Below, piece after piece: positions 7,558 to 13,902 of a stretch of 13,902 bases of DNA. The DNA is from CAZXNF01 sp050741255 (GTDB lineage Bacteria > Pseudomonadota > Gammaproteobacteria > Burkholderiales > SG8-41). The stretch is taken from assembly GCA_050741255.1 (NCBI GenBank), contig JBOIEQ010000112.1, positions 1-13,902 on the forward strand, in the 5' to 3' direction. A model generated the notes under the pieces. The model worked only from the letters and a program-made list of their open reading frames with translations. It did not search any database and was not told where the DNA came from. The position numbers were made by a program, and so were the translations under genes. The stretch's first letter is position 1. Each line of letters starts with the position of its first letter.

Positions 7558-8337
7558 TCAGACGCCCTTGAACGCGGGCGCGCGCTTTTCCTTGTAGGCC
7601 GCCTTGCCTTCCTGGAAATCCTGCGAGGCGTCGTTCAGGTCCGCCCAGCGTGTTTCCGCTTCGCGGGCGGCCGGAGGCGACTCCCAGTACTGCGCCCGCA
7701 CGGTCTCCTTGATCGCGCGGAAGATGATGGGTCCGCCGCCGGCCACGCGCGCCGCGACCCTGGCGATCTCCACCTCGAAGGCGTCCGCCGCCACCACGCG
7801 CGTCACCAGCCCCATCTCGCGCGCCTGTTCCGCCGTCATGTCCTCGCCGAGGATCAGCAGGTCGAGCGTGCGGTTGCGGCCGATGTAGTGCGTGAGCCGC
7901 GTCAGGCTCATGCCCCAGGACGGCACGACGCCGAGATAGGCGTCGCCGGTGCGGAATTTCGTCGTCGTCGAGGCGATGCGAACGTCGCACGCCATCGCCA
8001 GCGCGAAGCCGCCGCCGATGCACCAGCCGTGCAGCGCGCCGATGATGGGCTTGGGATGGGTCTCGATGTGGTCCACGGCCGCCCTTCCCAACGCGCGGAA
8101 GTTCTTGTTGCCGTGCGCCTGCGTACCGGTCCCGGACAGGTCGGCGCCCGCGCAGAACGCCTTGGTGCCGCCGCCGGTCAGCACGATGCAGCGCGTCTCC
8201 GCGCGCGCTTCCAGCGCGTCCAGCGCGTGCAGCAACTCCTCCAGCAACTGCACCGTGACCGCGTTGACCGGCGGCCGGTTGAGCGTGATCGTAGACGCCC
8301 CGCCGGCGTGGGTCAGCGTGAGTGTTTCGTACGACAT
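7558..8337 (-). CDS. Enoyl-CoA hydratase/isomerase (crotonase) family protein
   Basis: A 259-residue crotonase-fold protein that should act on an acyl-CoA thioester in the cytoplasm. The oxyanion-hole segments are present: FCAGADL (61-67) and HGWCIGGGFALAMACD (103-118). By alignment in mind to rat mitochondrial hydratase, the first catalytic glutamate (Glu144) falls on Ala112 and the second (Glu164) on Asp132 in FRTGDAYLGVVPSWG. The protein therefore lacks the standard Glu pair, and simple enoyl-CoA hydration is doubtful. Isomerase, hydrolase, dehalogenase-like or C-C cleaving chemistry is possible. The start is well supported by AGGGGGAG about 5 nt upstream. It follows Bug3 by 21 nt and precedes the CoA ligase by 12 nt, which fits an acyl-CoA pathway. 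Confidence 0.9.
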   Translation of the reverse strand: MSYETLTLTHAGGASTITLNRPPVNAVTVQLLEELLHALDALEARAETRCIVLTGGGTKAFCAGADLSGTGTQAHGNKNFRALGRAAVDHIETHPKPIIGALHGWCIGGGFALAMACDVRIASTTTKFRTGDAYLGVVPSWGMSLTRLTHYIGRNRTLDLLILGEDMTAEQAREMGLVTRVVAADAFEVEIARVAARVAGGGPIIFRAIKETVRAQYWESPPAAREAETRWADLNDASQDFQEGKAAYKEKRAPAFKGV

Positions 8338-8358
8338 GACAACTCCCCCTTGATTTTC

Positions 8359-9333
8359 TCAGTCGACTTTCAGGCCGATGGCCTTGATGACCTTGGTATA
8401 GCGCGCGCGCTCGGACCTGATGTGGGCCGCAAGCTGCTCGGGCGTGCCCGCCACCGGCTCGATGCTCTGCTTGGCCAGCGTCTCAACAATGTTGGGCTGC
8501 GCAAAGCCCGCCACGATCTCGGCGTGCAGGCGCTTGATGACGGCGGGCGGCGTGCCGCGCGGCGCCACGATCGCGTTCCAGCCGCTGACCTGAAAGCCCG
8601 GCATGCCGCTTTCGGCAAAGGTCGGGACGTCCGGCGCGCCGGGCGCGCGCTTGGCGCTGGCCATCGCCACCAGCCGCAGCTTCTTGCTCACGCCGTGGGG
8701 CTGCAGCGACGAGATGCTGCCCAGCATCATCCCGATCTGCCCGCCGATGAGGTCCACGATCGCCGGGCCGTTGCCCTTGTACGGCACGTGCACGAGCTCG
8801 ATGCGGGCCGCGTAGGCGAACATCTCGCCCGCCAGGTGGTTGGCCCCGCCGGCACCCGCCGAGCCGTAGGTCAGCTTGCCGGGATTCGCCTTGGCGTAGT
8901 CGATCAGCTGCGTCACCGAGTTCACCGGCAGTGCATTGGTGACCGCCAGCACGTAGGGCTGCGTCGTCAGTTGCGAGATCGGCGCGAAATCCTTCTCGGG
9001 ATCGTACGGCAGCTTCTCCTTCAGCGCGGGCGTCACGGCGAACGTCGTCTCGGAGGACACCAGCAGCGTGTAGCCGTCCGCCGGCGCGCGCGCGGCCATC
9101 TCGGCGCCGATCGCGGTTGCCGCCCCGCCGCGGTTGTCCACCACGACGTTCTGCGCCAGGCGCTTCGCCAGCACGTCGCTGGCGATGCGGCCCATGATGT
9201 CCGTCGGTCCGCCGGGCGGATAAGGCACGATGACCCGAATCGGCTTGCTCGGGTATTCCTGTTGGGCAATGGCGGCGGCAACCGGCAGGAACGTTGCCGC
9301 CAGGGTGATGCCTGCAATGACGGATGTCTTCAT
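8359..9333 (-). CDS. Bug/TctC-family substrate-binding protein, fourth gene of the operon (Bug3)
   Basis: A 324-residue periplasmic binding protein. The signal peptide is residues 1-23 (MKTSVIAGITLAATFLPVAA, then A-I-A before Gln24). The mature part has EYPSKPIRVIVPYPPGGPTD, VVDNRGGAATAIG, APADGYT and VPYKGNGPAIVDLIGGQ, all typical of the family. Two starts compete: ATG at 9369, which makes an ATGA overlap with the lyase stop, and ATG at 9333. The second is chosen because GAGG lies 6 nt before it and because it puts the basic residue and hydrophobic core at the true N-terminus. The longer form would carry 12 extra residues in front of the signal peptide. It sits in the middle of the operon between the lyase and the crotonase. 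The ligand is unknown. Confidence 0.93.
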   Translation of the reverse strand: MKTSVIAGITLAATFLPVAAAIAQQEYPSKPIRVIVPYPPGGPTDIMGRIASDVLAKRLAQNVVVDNRGGAATAIGAEMAARAPADGYTLLVSSETTFAVTPALKEKLPYDPEKDFAPISQLTTQPYVLAVTNALPVNSVTQLIDYAKANPGKLTYGSAGAGGANHLAGEMFAYAARIELVHVPYKGNGPAIVDLIGGQIGMMLGSISSLQPHGVSKKLRLVAMASAKRAPGAPDVPTFAESGMPGFQVSGWNAIVAPRGTPPAVIKRLHAEIVAGFAQPNIVETLAKQSIEPVAGTPEQLAAHIRSERARYTKVIKAIGLKVD

Positions 9334-9365
9334 GGTGACCTCGCTGAGTAAGAAATGGCCAGTTG

Positions 9366-10883
9366 TCATGCGGAAGCAATGACGGCGTCGATCGCCGCTT
9401 CGAGTTTGCGGGCGGCTTCCGCGATCCGGGTATCGATGCCGGTCACGCTGCGCTCGTCCGCCGCCAGCGCCGTTTCAAACAACGCGGCCTGCCGCAGCGA
9501 CTCCGCCTTCGCCGGACCGCCGCGCCCCGTGCGGGCGGCGATGAAACGTTCCGGATCGAGCGCCTCGGTAATGGCCGCCCGGTCGAGTCCCGCAGGGCGG
9601 TCGTGGTACAGCATCGCCGCTTCGTCCAGCAGGGCCGGCGTCACGTCCGCGGGGCCGAGACCGCGCTCCTCGCACAGCCGCACCAGGATGCCGACGATCT
9701 GGTGCGACGTGCGCCACGACAGCTTGCCGCGGGTCACGAGCGCGCCGGCGAGATCGGTCGCGGTCGCCCAGTGGCGCCAGGCCATGTCCCGCATGCATTC
9801 CTTGTGGATCGTCAGCACCGGCAGCAGGTCGCAGAACCAGCCGAGGTCGCGGGCGGCGCTGTCCGCCACCTTCCACAGCATCTCCAGCGCGTAGTAGCGC
9901 TCGGTGACCGGCATGCCGGTGGTGCCCTTCAGCGCGTGATAGGAGACGACGAAACAGCCGAGCGCCTCCGCCGATGCGCCCTTCACCTCCGCCGGGCCGA
10001 TCACGTTCTTCTTCTGCATCATGATCGACGAGGTATTGCAGTAGCGGTCCGGGATGTCCACGAAGTCGTACTCCGTGGTGCTCCACTGGATGAGATCGTC
10101 CGCCCACTTGGCGAGGGAGTGGTAGAGGACCGCCACCACCGCCGGCGTTTCCAGGCTGTCGTCCGCGTTCAGTTCGAGGATGGCATCGGCGCAGTTCTCG
10201 TGCACGGCGTCGAAGCCGAGCAGTTCCGCCGTGCGCTCGCGGTTCACCACGAAGTTGGAACCGACCATGATCGCGGCGCCGGCGGGGCTGAAGTTGACGC
10301 GCACGTAGGCGCCATGATGCCGTTCGAAATCCCGCGCGAGCGTCGCCGCCCACGACAGCCACAGGTGCCCCAGCGTCATCGGCTGCGCCTGCTGGCCGAA
10401 GCTGTAGCCCGGCAGGATCGTGTCCATGTGCTTGCGCGCGAGGTCGATCAGCACCCGGCGCATGCGGTTGATGCCGCGCATGACCTCCAGCAGGCGCTCC
10501 CGCTGCAGCACGTTGATCGCCACCGCGCTGAGATCGCCCGAACTGCGCGCGAGGTGGAACTGGCCGCCGATCTCCTCGCCGAGCTGGCGGATCAGGTAAT
10601 GCTCGCCCGAATGCAGGCCACCACCGACCTGGGCGCGGATCTTCTCGATGTCGCCGGCTTCCATCGTGCGCAGGCCACGCAGGATGGCCGCTCCGACGGC
10701 GGCGTCGATCAGCTTCTCTTCCACCAGCATGACCGTGTGCGCCTTGTCGAAGGCGTGCACGGCAGGCTGCATCTCCTTCGTGTGCGCGCCGTAGAGCTGC
10801 TTCAGCTGCGGCAGCATCTCCTCGCGCAGACGGATGCCGCTGTTGCGGTAGCCGCGGTATTCCGATGATTTCTGCTTCAGCAT
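9366..10883 (-). CDS. Argininosuccinate-lyase-like protein of the fumarase/aspartase superfamily
   Basis: A 505-residue, mostly helical protein. Members of this superfamily remove an amine or similar group from a succinyl moiety and release fumarate, usually as tetramers. The ArgH-like blocks are in order: GGQFHLARSSGDLSA (about 106-120, ArgH HTGRSRNDQ), GYSFGQQAQPMTLGH (159-173, ArgH GYTHLQxAQPITLGH), VNFSPAGAAIMVGSNFVVNR with TAELLGFDAVHEN (about 196-230), and the signature loop TSSIMMQKKN (284-293) with Ser285/Ser286. Differences matter: the catalytic-region His of THLQ is Phe162, and the signature lacks Pro and Asp of MPQKKNPD. It is about 45 residues longer than usual ArgH. It is unlikely to make arginine. 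A C-N lyase acting on an aminopolycarboxylate is a plausible alternative, as is a non-lyase paralogue. It starts 16 nt after the MmgE/PrpD gene. Confidence 0.85.
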   Translation of the reverse strand: MLKQKSSEYRGYRNSGIRLREEMLPQLKQLYGAHTKEMQPAVHAFDKAHTVMLVEEKLIDAAVGAAILRGLRTMEAGDIEKIRAQVGGGLHSGEHYLIRQLGEEIGGQFHLARSSGDLSAVAINVLQRERLLEVMRGINRMRRVLIDLARKHMDTILPGYSFGQQAQPMTLGHLWLSWAATLARDFERHHGAYVRVNFSPAGAAIMVGSNFVVNRERTAELLGFDAVHENCADAILELNADDSLETPAVVAVLYHSLAKWADDLIQWSTTEYDFVDIPDRYCNTSSIMMQKKNVIGPAEVKGASAEALGCFVVSYHALKGTTGMPVTERYYALEMLWKVADSAARDLGWFCDLLPVLTIHKECMRDMAWRHWATATDLAGALVTRGKLSWRTSHQIVGILVRLCEERGLGPADVTPALLDEAAMLYHDRPAGLDRAAITEALDPERFIAARTGRGGPAKAESLRQAALFETALAADERSVTGIDTRIAEAARKLEAAIDAVIASA

Positions 10884-10899
10884 CGCTAGTCCCCGTGTC

Positions 10900-12297
10900 T
10901 CAGAGCGGGCGCAGCAGCGCCGTGATCTTCCGGAAATCGGCGCAGTCTTCCAGCGCCAGAACGCCGTCCTTCAACGCGTCGAAGCCCCGCTGCCCGATCA
11001 CCGGCACGGCGACGCCCTCGGCCTTGCCGACCAGGAAATCCAGTTCCAGCGGCCGCTCCGGCGCGCCGCGGGGCACCGGCACTTGCCGGCGCCAGGTCTG
11101 GCCGTTGCGGCCGCGCACTTCGAGTTCCGGCTCTTCGTAAGGCCCCAGCGCGCGGTCGGCGACGATCTCCACCCGGTCCATGAGTGCGCGGGCCCGCGCG
11201 TCGTCCATGCGCGGCGGGGAGAACTCGTCCAGTCCCACGCGGCCGGTCGCGGCCACCACGCCCAGTGAATAGGCCATGCTGAACTGGGCGTCGAGCAGCG
11301 TCTGCACGTCGCGCTTGGCGAACTGGCGCACCGTGCGGTCGGCACCGTGCACGATCATGCGCTCGATGTCCTCGCCCTTCACGCCCTCGTCGCGCATGAG
11401 GTCGAGCAGTGCTTCCACGGACGAGTGCAGTCCGCGGCAGCAGGCGTACGGTTTCTGGCCGGTGCGCAGGATGCGGAACTCCCTGCCGAGCCCGGCGACC
11501 GTCGCCTCGGGCGCGGCGGCCGCGCCCGCGTAAGTCCGCAGGAAACCGCCCCACGGCGCTTCCAGGATGAAGCGCGGGCCGACCAGCCCCCCGACCGCGA
11601 GCACCGCCGCCGTCACGCCGTTCTCCGACGCGCGCCCCGGATGGAAGCGCTTGGTCATCGCGCCGTCGACCAGGAAGGACCACGTACCCCCCGCGTAGGA
11701 ACCCGCGATGCCGAGCGCGGAGGTGTAGCGCGCGGCATCGAGCTTCAGGATGGACGCCGCGCCCGCCGCCGCCCCGAAAGTGCCGCACGTTCCCGTCGAG
11801 TGAAACCCCGTGTCATTGTGCGCGCGGTAACCGCCCGCGCCTTCGGTCACGCGCGCGGCGATGTCGTAACCGGCGGCGATGGCCATCAGCACCGTGCGCC
11901 CGTCAGCCCCCGTTTTCTCCGCCATCGCGCACACGGCCGGCACCACCACGGCGCCCGAATGACCGCAGCCGCCGTAGTCGTCCAGCTCGTAGGCGTGCGC
12001 GGCCGTGCCGTTCACCAGCGCCGCCGCGCTGGCCGGCAAGGTGGCATGGGTGCCCCACAGGGAAGCCGAGCCCCTGTCGCATTCCAGCGCATCGGCGATG
12101 CCCCTGCGCACGGCCAGCACCGCCTCGCTGCCCGCCCCGCGCGCGCCCATCGACAGCGTGTCGAGCAGCACGCGCTTCGCCCACTGCACGACGGGCGCGG
12201 GCAGGTCCTCATAGCGCACGCCGCTCCAGTAAGCGGCGAGCTGCTCGGTCAGCGACTGCCGTTCCACCAGGTCTTCGACTGCCGTCGGTGCGTTCAT
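10900..12297 (-). CDS. MmgE/PrpD family protein
   Basis: A 465-residue cytoplasmic protein. Known members are 2-methylcitrate dehydratase (PrpD), cis-aconitate decarboxylase and iminodisuccinate epimerase, all acting at an acidic C-H next to carboxylates. Family marks seen: AKRVLLDTLSMGARG (about 40-54), NGTAAHAYELDDYGGCGHSG (96-115), GFHSTGTCGTFGAAAGAA (164-181), DGAMTKRFHPGRASENG (211-227) and KPYACCRGLHS (282-292). The length is normal. The start at 12297 has AGGGGG 4 nt upstream and is 8 nt after the Bug4 stop. The frame is open further upstream to 12744, but that part is a shifted shadow of Bug4. Its neighbour is an ArgH-like lyase and no propionate-pathway genes are nearby, so an epimerase or dehydratase on an unusual substrate is more likely than methylcitrate metabolism. 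Confidence 0.9.
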   Translation of the reverse strand: MNAPTAVEDLVERQSLTEQLAAYWSGVRYEDLPAPVVQWAKRVLLDTLSMGARGAGSEAVLAVRRGIADALECDRGSASLWGTHATLPASAAALVNGTAAHAYELDDYGGCGHSGAVVVPAVCAMAEKTGADGRTVLMAIAAGYDIAARVTEGAGGYRAHNDTGFHSTGTCGTFGAAAGAASILKLDAARYTSALGIAGSYAGGTWSFLVDGAMTKRFHPGRASENGVTAAVLAVGGLVGPRFILEAPWGGFLRTYAGAAAAPEATVAGLGREFRILRTGQKPYACCRGLHSSVEALLDLMRDEGVKGEDIERMIVHGADRTVRQFAKRDVQTLLDAQFSMAYSLGVVAATGRVGLDEFSPPRMDDARARALMDRVEIVADRALGPYEEPELEVRGRNGQTWRRQVPVPRGAPERPLELDFLVGKAEGVAVPVIGQRGFDALKDGVLALEDCADFRKITALLRPL

Positions 12298-12305
12298 GCC
12301 GCCCC

Positions 12306-13280
12306 CTATTCCGGCCGGATGCCGGCGGCCTTCGCCACCGCGGCGTATTTTTTCGTTTCCTTCTCCATGAAGCGGCCGAACTCCTCGCTGCTGCCGCCGA
12401 TCGGCACGGCGCCGCGCGACAGCATGACGTCGCGGAATTTGGGATCCGCCAGCAGGTCGTTGATCTCCTTGTGCAGCTTGACCACGATCTCCTTCGGCAC
12501 CCTGGCGGGCGCCACCACGCCATACCAGGCCTGGAACTCGTAACCCGGCAGGCCCGCCTCGGCGATGGTCGGCACGTCGGGCATCATCGGCACGCGCTTG
12601 GGACTGGTCACGCCGAGCGCCCGGATGCGGCCCGCGGTCACGTGCTGGATCGAGGACGAGACCGGCGAGAACATCGTGTCCACCCGGCCGCTGAGCACCT
12701 CGAGGAAAGCCGGCCCGCCGCCCTTGAACTGGATGTTCTGCCACTCGAGCTTCGCCTGGCTGCGGAACAGTTCGGCGGCGAGGTGGCTGGACGCGCCGAC
12801 ACCGCCGGCGGCGACGTTGAGCTGCCCCGGTTTCGCGCGCGCCAGTGCGATCAGATCCTTGACGGACGTCACCTTGGTCTGCGGGTTCACCACCAGGATG
12901 GTCGGCACGTCCGCCACCAGCATCACCGGCGAGAAATCCTTCAAGGTGTCGTACGGCAGCTTCTTGTAGAGGCTGGGGTTGGCGACATGGCCGATCGCGT
13001 TCATCAGCAGGTTGTAGCCGTCCGGCGCCGCCGTGGCGACGATCTCCGTGCCGACGATGCCGCCCGCGCCCGACCGGTTATCGATCACCACCTGCTGGCC
13101 CCAGGTCTCGGTGAAGCGCTGGCCGATGGCGCGCGCGAGGAAATCGGTGGACCCGCCCGGCGGGAACGGCACCACGATCCGGATCGGCTTGTTGGGATAG
13201 TCCTTCTGCGCCAGGACGGGCACTGCGGCAAATCCCGCCACGGCCACGCAGACGCTCTGCACCAGGACGACTGATTTCAT
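12306..13280 (-). CDS. Bug/TctC-family substrate-binding protein, first gene of the operon (Bug4)
   Basis: A 324-residue periplasmic binding protein. The signal peptide is residues 1-24, ending V-L-A before Gln25. The mature part shows DYPNKPIRIVVPFPPGGSTD, VVIDNRSGAGGIVGTE, APDGYNLL and FKGGGPAFLEVLSGRVD. The position after GG is Ser-Thr-Asp, where Bug1 and Bug3 have Pro-Thr-Asp and Bug2 Asn-Thr-Asp, so the ligand-side loop varies between the four copies. GAGG lies 5 nt before the ATG at 13280. It is 119 nt downstream of the DUF1116 gene and leads directly into the MmgE/PrpD gene, so it probably imports the substrate of the PrpD/lyase step. Ligand identity is not deducible. Confidence 0.93.
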   Translation of the reverse strand: MKSVVLVQSVCVAVAGFAAVPVLAQKDYPNKPIRIVVPFPPGGSTDFLARAIGQRFTETWGQQVVIDNRSGAGGIVGTEIVATAAPDGYNLLMNAIGHVANPSLYKKLPYDTLKDFSPVMLVADVPTILVVNPQTKVTSVKDLIALARAKPGQLNVAAGGVGASSHLAAELFRSQAKLEWQNIQFKGGGPAFLEVLSGRVDTMFSPVSSSIQHVTAGRIRALGVTSPKRVPMMPDVPTIAEAGLPGYEFQAWYGVVAPARVPKEIVVKLHKEINDLLADPKFRDVMLSRGAVPIGGSSEEFGRFMEKETKKYAAVAKAAGIRPE

Positions 13281-13306
13281 GTGAACCTCGCGTTGAAGAT
13301 GTTGGG

Positions 13307-13318
13307 GTGATCGGTCAC
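13307..13318. promoter_or_regulatory. Candidate operator GTGA-TCGG-TCAC upstream of Bug4
   Basis: GTGA (13307-13310) and TCAC (13315-13318) form an inverted repeat with a 4-nt centre, 26 nt upstream of the first operon gene. Short dyads of this kind are bound by GntR- and LysR-type regulators of catabolic operons. With 4-bp arms it could also be chance. No convincing sigma-70 promoter was found between 13281 and 13399. Confidence 0.2.
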
Positions 13319-13399
13319 TGGCAATCCTCGTCCATCGGGTTCAAACCACGGCCTGCCCGGCTTTTGTTGTGCGTGCCCGTACATGGCCCTGTTCACTGG

Positions 13400-13902
13400 C
13401 TACGCCCGCCGCGCCAGCCCGCGCACGGCGTCGGCAAACAATTCTCGGCCCGGCAGAAAAACCCCGCGCCCCAGCAGCCCTTCGCGGCCCGTTCGCTCCA
13501 CCATGCCGAGCGTGACGACGGGGACACCGCCGCCTTTCTCTACTGCGTCCGCATCCAGCCCCACGCGCACCGACGAAGCCCCGAACGCCGGGTGGGGCGC
13601 CGCCAGCGCGATCGCATCCGCGGGCAGGAAGGGCCGCAGCGCCGCGTGCGGTTCCGGCGCCAGGTGCAGCGCCTGCCCGCCGAAGCCCAGCGCATCGATC
13701 ACGGCGCTGTCCCCGATGGCGCCCAGCGCCGCGCTGGCGGCGTTCGCGTTGGGAAGCCGGGGGCCTTGCGGCGCCGTGGCCGGCATCGTGATCCAGGCGT
13801 CGGGCTGTCCCGCCAGCGACAGCCCGAAGACTTCGCCGTTGCCCGCCATGCGCGTGACCAGCGTGGCCGGCAGTTTGTGCTCCGCCGCCGACAGCATAAG
13901 CC
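13400..13902 (-). CDS. DUF1116 (AllG-like) family protein, C-terminal part; runs off the right edge
   Basis: The last 165 or more residues of a protein whose 5' end lies beyond the window. The frame is open to base 13902, and the ATG at 13895-13897 is probably internal. Blocks seen are VTRMAGNGEVFGLSLAG, then ITMPATAPQGPRLP, then GAIGDSAVIDALGFGGQALHLAPE, and a C-terminal half with VRVGLDADAVEKGGGVPVV. These fit the DUF1116 pattern (FGI..SG..D.WFTAPA, DIGDSAI.ETVGLGG, G.D...VVE.G..P.). In E. coli the DUF1116 protein AllG (YlbE) acts with AllH and FdrA as an oxamate carbamoyltransferase in allantoin use. The role here is inferred only from that kinship. It is transcribed in the same direction as the operon, 119 nt ahead of Bug4, and may head the same unit. 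Confidence 0.62.
   Translation of the reverse strand, partial: LMLSAAEHKLPATLVTRMAGNGEVFGLSLAGQPDAWITMPATAPQGPRLPNANAASAALGAIGDSAVIDALGFGGQALHLAPEPHAALRPFLPADAIALAAPHPAFGASSVRVGLDADAVEKGGGVPVVTLGMVERTGREGLLGRGVFLPGRELFADAVRGLARRA

Larger units (their letters stand above)
4406..13280 (-). other. Probable seven-gene catabolic/uptake operon
   Basis: Seven minus-strand genes follow each other in the order Bug4, MmgE/PrpD, ArgH-like lyase, Bug3, crotonase, fused acyl-CoA synthetase, Bug2. The gaps are 8, 16, 32, 21 and 12 nt, and the last junction is a 4-nt ATGA overlap. No strong terminator or promoter-sized gap interrupts them, so one transcript is the simplest reading. The arrangement can be seen as two modules, each opening with a binding protein: uptake plus PrpD/lyase, then uptake plus crotonase/CoA ligase with a trailing third binding protein. 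No regulator and no TctA/TctB gene lies within the window. The DUF1116 gene 119 nt upstream may belong to the same unit. Confidence 0.8.

Noticed and set aside
7888..9351. 487-codon plus-strand frame opposite the crotonase and Bug3 genes
   Set aside because: It is antisense to two well-supported genes, with shadow-type composition rich in Arg, Gln and His and no domain.
9334..9369. Alternative Bug3 start at 9369 forming an ATGA overlap with the lyase stop
   Set aside because: It would place 12 residues before the signal peptide. The ATG at 9333 has GAGG at good spacing. Not excluded entirely.
9363..10868. 501-codon plus-strand frame opposite the lyase
   Set aside because: It mirrors the lyase gene almost exactly and has the composition of an antisense shadow. 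The lyase frame has clear superfamily motifs.
12298..12744. Upstream extension of the MmgE/PrpD frame
   Set aside because: It is a shifted-frame shadow of Bug4 with no family similarity. The ATG at 12297 has an RBS.
13315..13400. Octamer TCACTGGC repeated at 13315-13322 and 13393-13400
   Set aside because: Two copies of an 8-mer, one overlapping a stop codon, are easily due to chance.

Overview
The window is high-GC chromosomal DNA from a proteobacterium, most likely a betaproteobacterium of the order Burkholderiales (the Bordetella/Achromobacter/Cupriavidus/Comamonadaceae type). The main reason is that it holds four separate periplasmic substrate-binding proteins of the Bug/TctC family, which is greatly expanded in that group, together with GC-rich codon use and GC-rich intergenic DNA. 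No rRNA, tRNA, CRISPR array or complete mobile element was recognised.

Left part, plus strand (1-2881). A possible degraded CxxC-containing fragment lies at the very edge on the minus strand. It is followed by a Bug-type binding protein (263-1234), a small VOC/glyoxalase-fold protein (1358-1738) and an unrecognised multi-pass membrane protein with a soluble C-terminal part (1817-2881). Middle part, minus strand (3092-4079). This stretch is visibly less GC-rich. It carries a small secreted CHAP-like (cysteine-hydrolase fold) protein and a small two-helix membrane protein of the 'low-affinity iron permease' family.

Right part, minus strand (13280 down to 4406). Seven genes are packed head to tail with gaps of 8, 16, 32, 21 and 12 nt and one ATGA overlap, which strongly suggests one operon. 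In transcription order they are: Bug binding protein, MmgE/PrpD-family protein, argininosuccinate-lyase-like protein, Bug binding protein, crotonase-family protein, fused ADP-forming acyl-CoA synthetase, Bug binding protein. Upstream on the same strand, 119 nt away, is the C-terminal part of a DUF1116 (AllG-like) protein that runs off the right edge.

Working model. The operon looks like a catabolic cassette for a carboxylated compound that is captured in the periplasm by several binding proteins, while the TctA/TctB membrane partners are encoded elsewhere. An MmgE/PrpD protein next to an ArgH-like C-N lyase resembles the iminodisuccinate epimerase plus C-N lyase arrangement known for aminopolycarboxylate breakdown. 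The CoA ligase and crotonase would then process an acyl-CoA. Two of the enzymes have changes at positions that are catalytic in their families: the lyase lacks the TH-motif histidine, and the crotonase lacks the first catalytic glutamate. The chemistry may therefore be new. This is the most interesting part of the window. The substrate cannot be read from the sequence.
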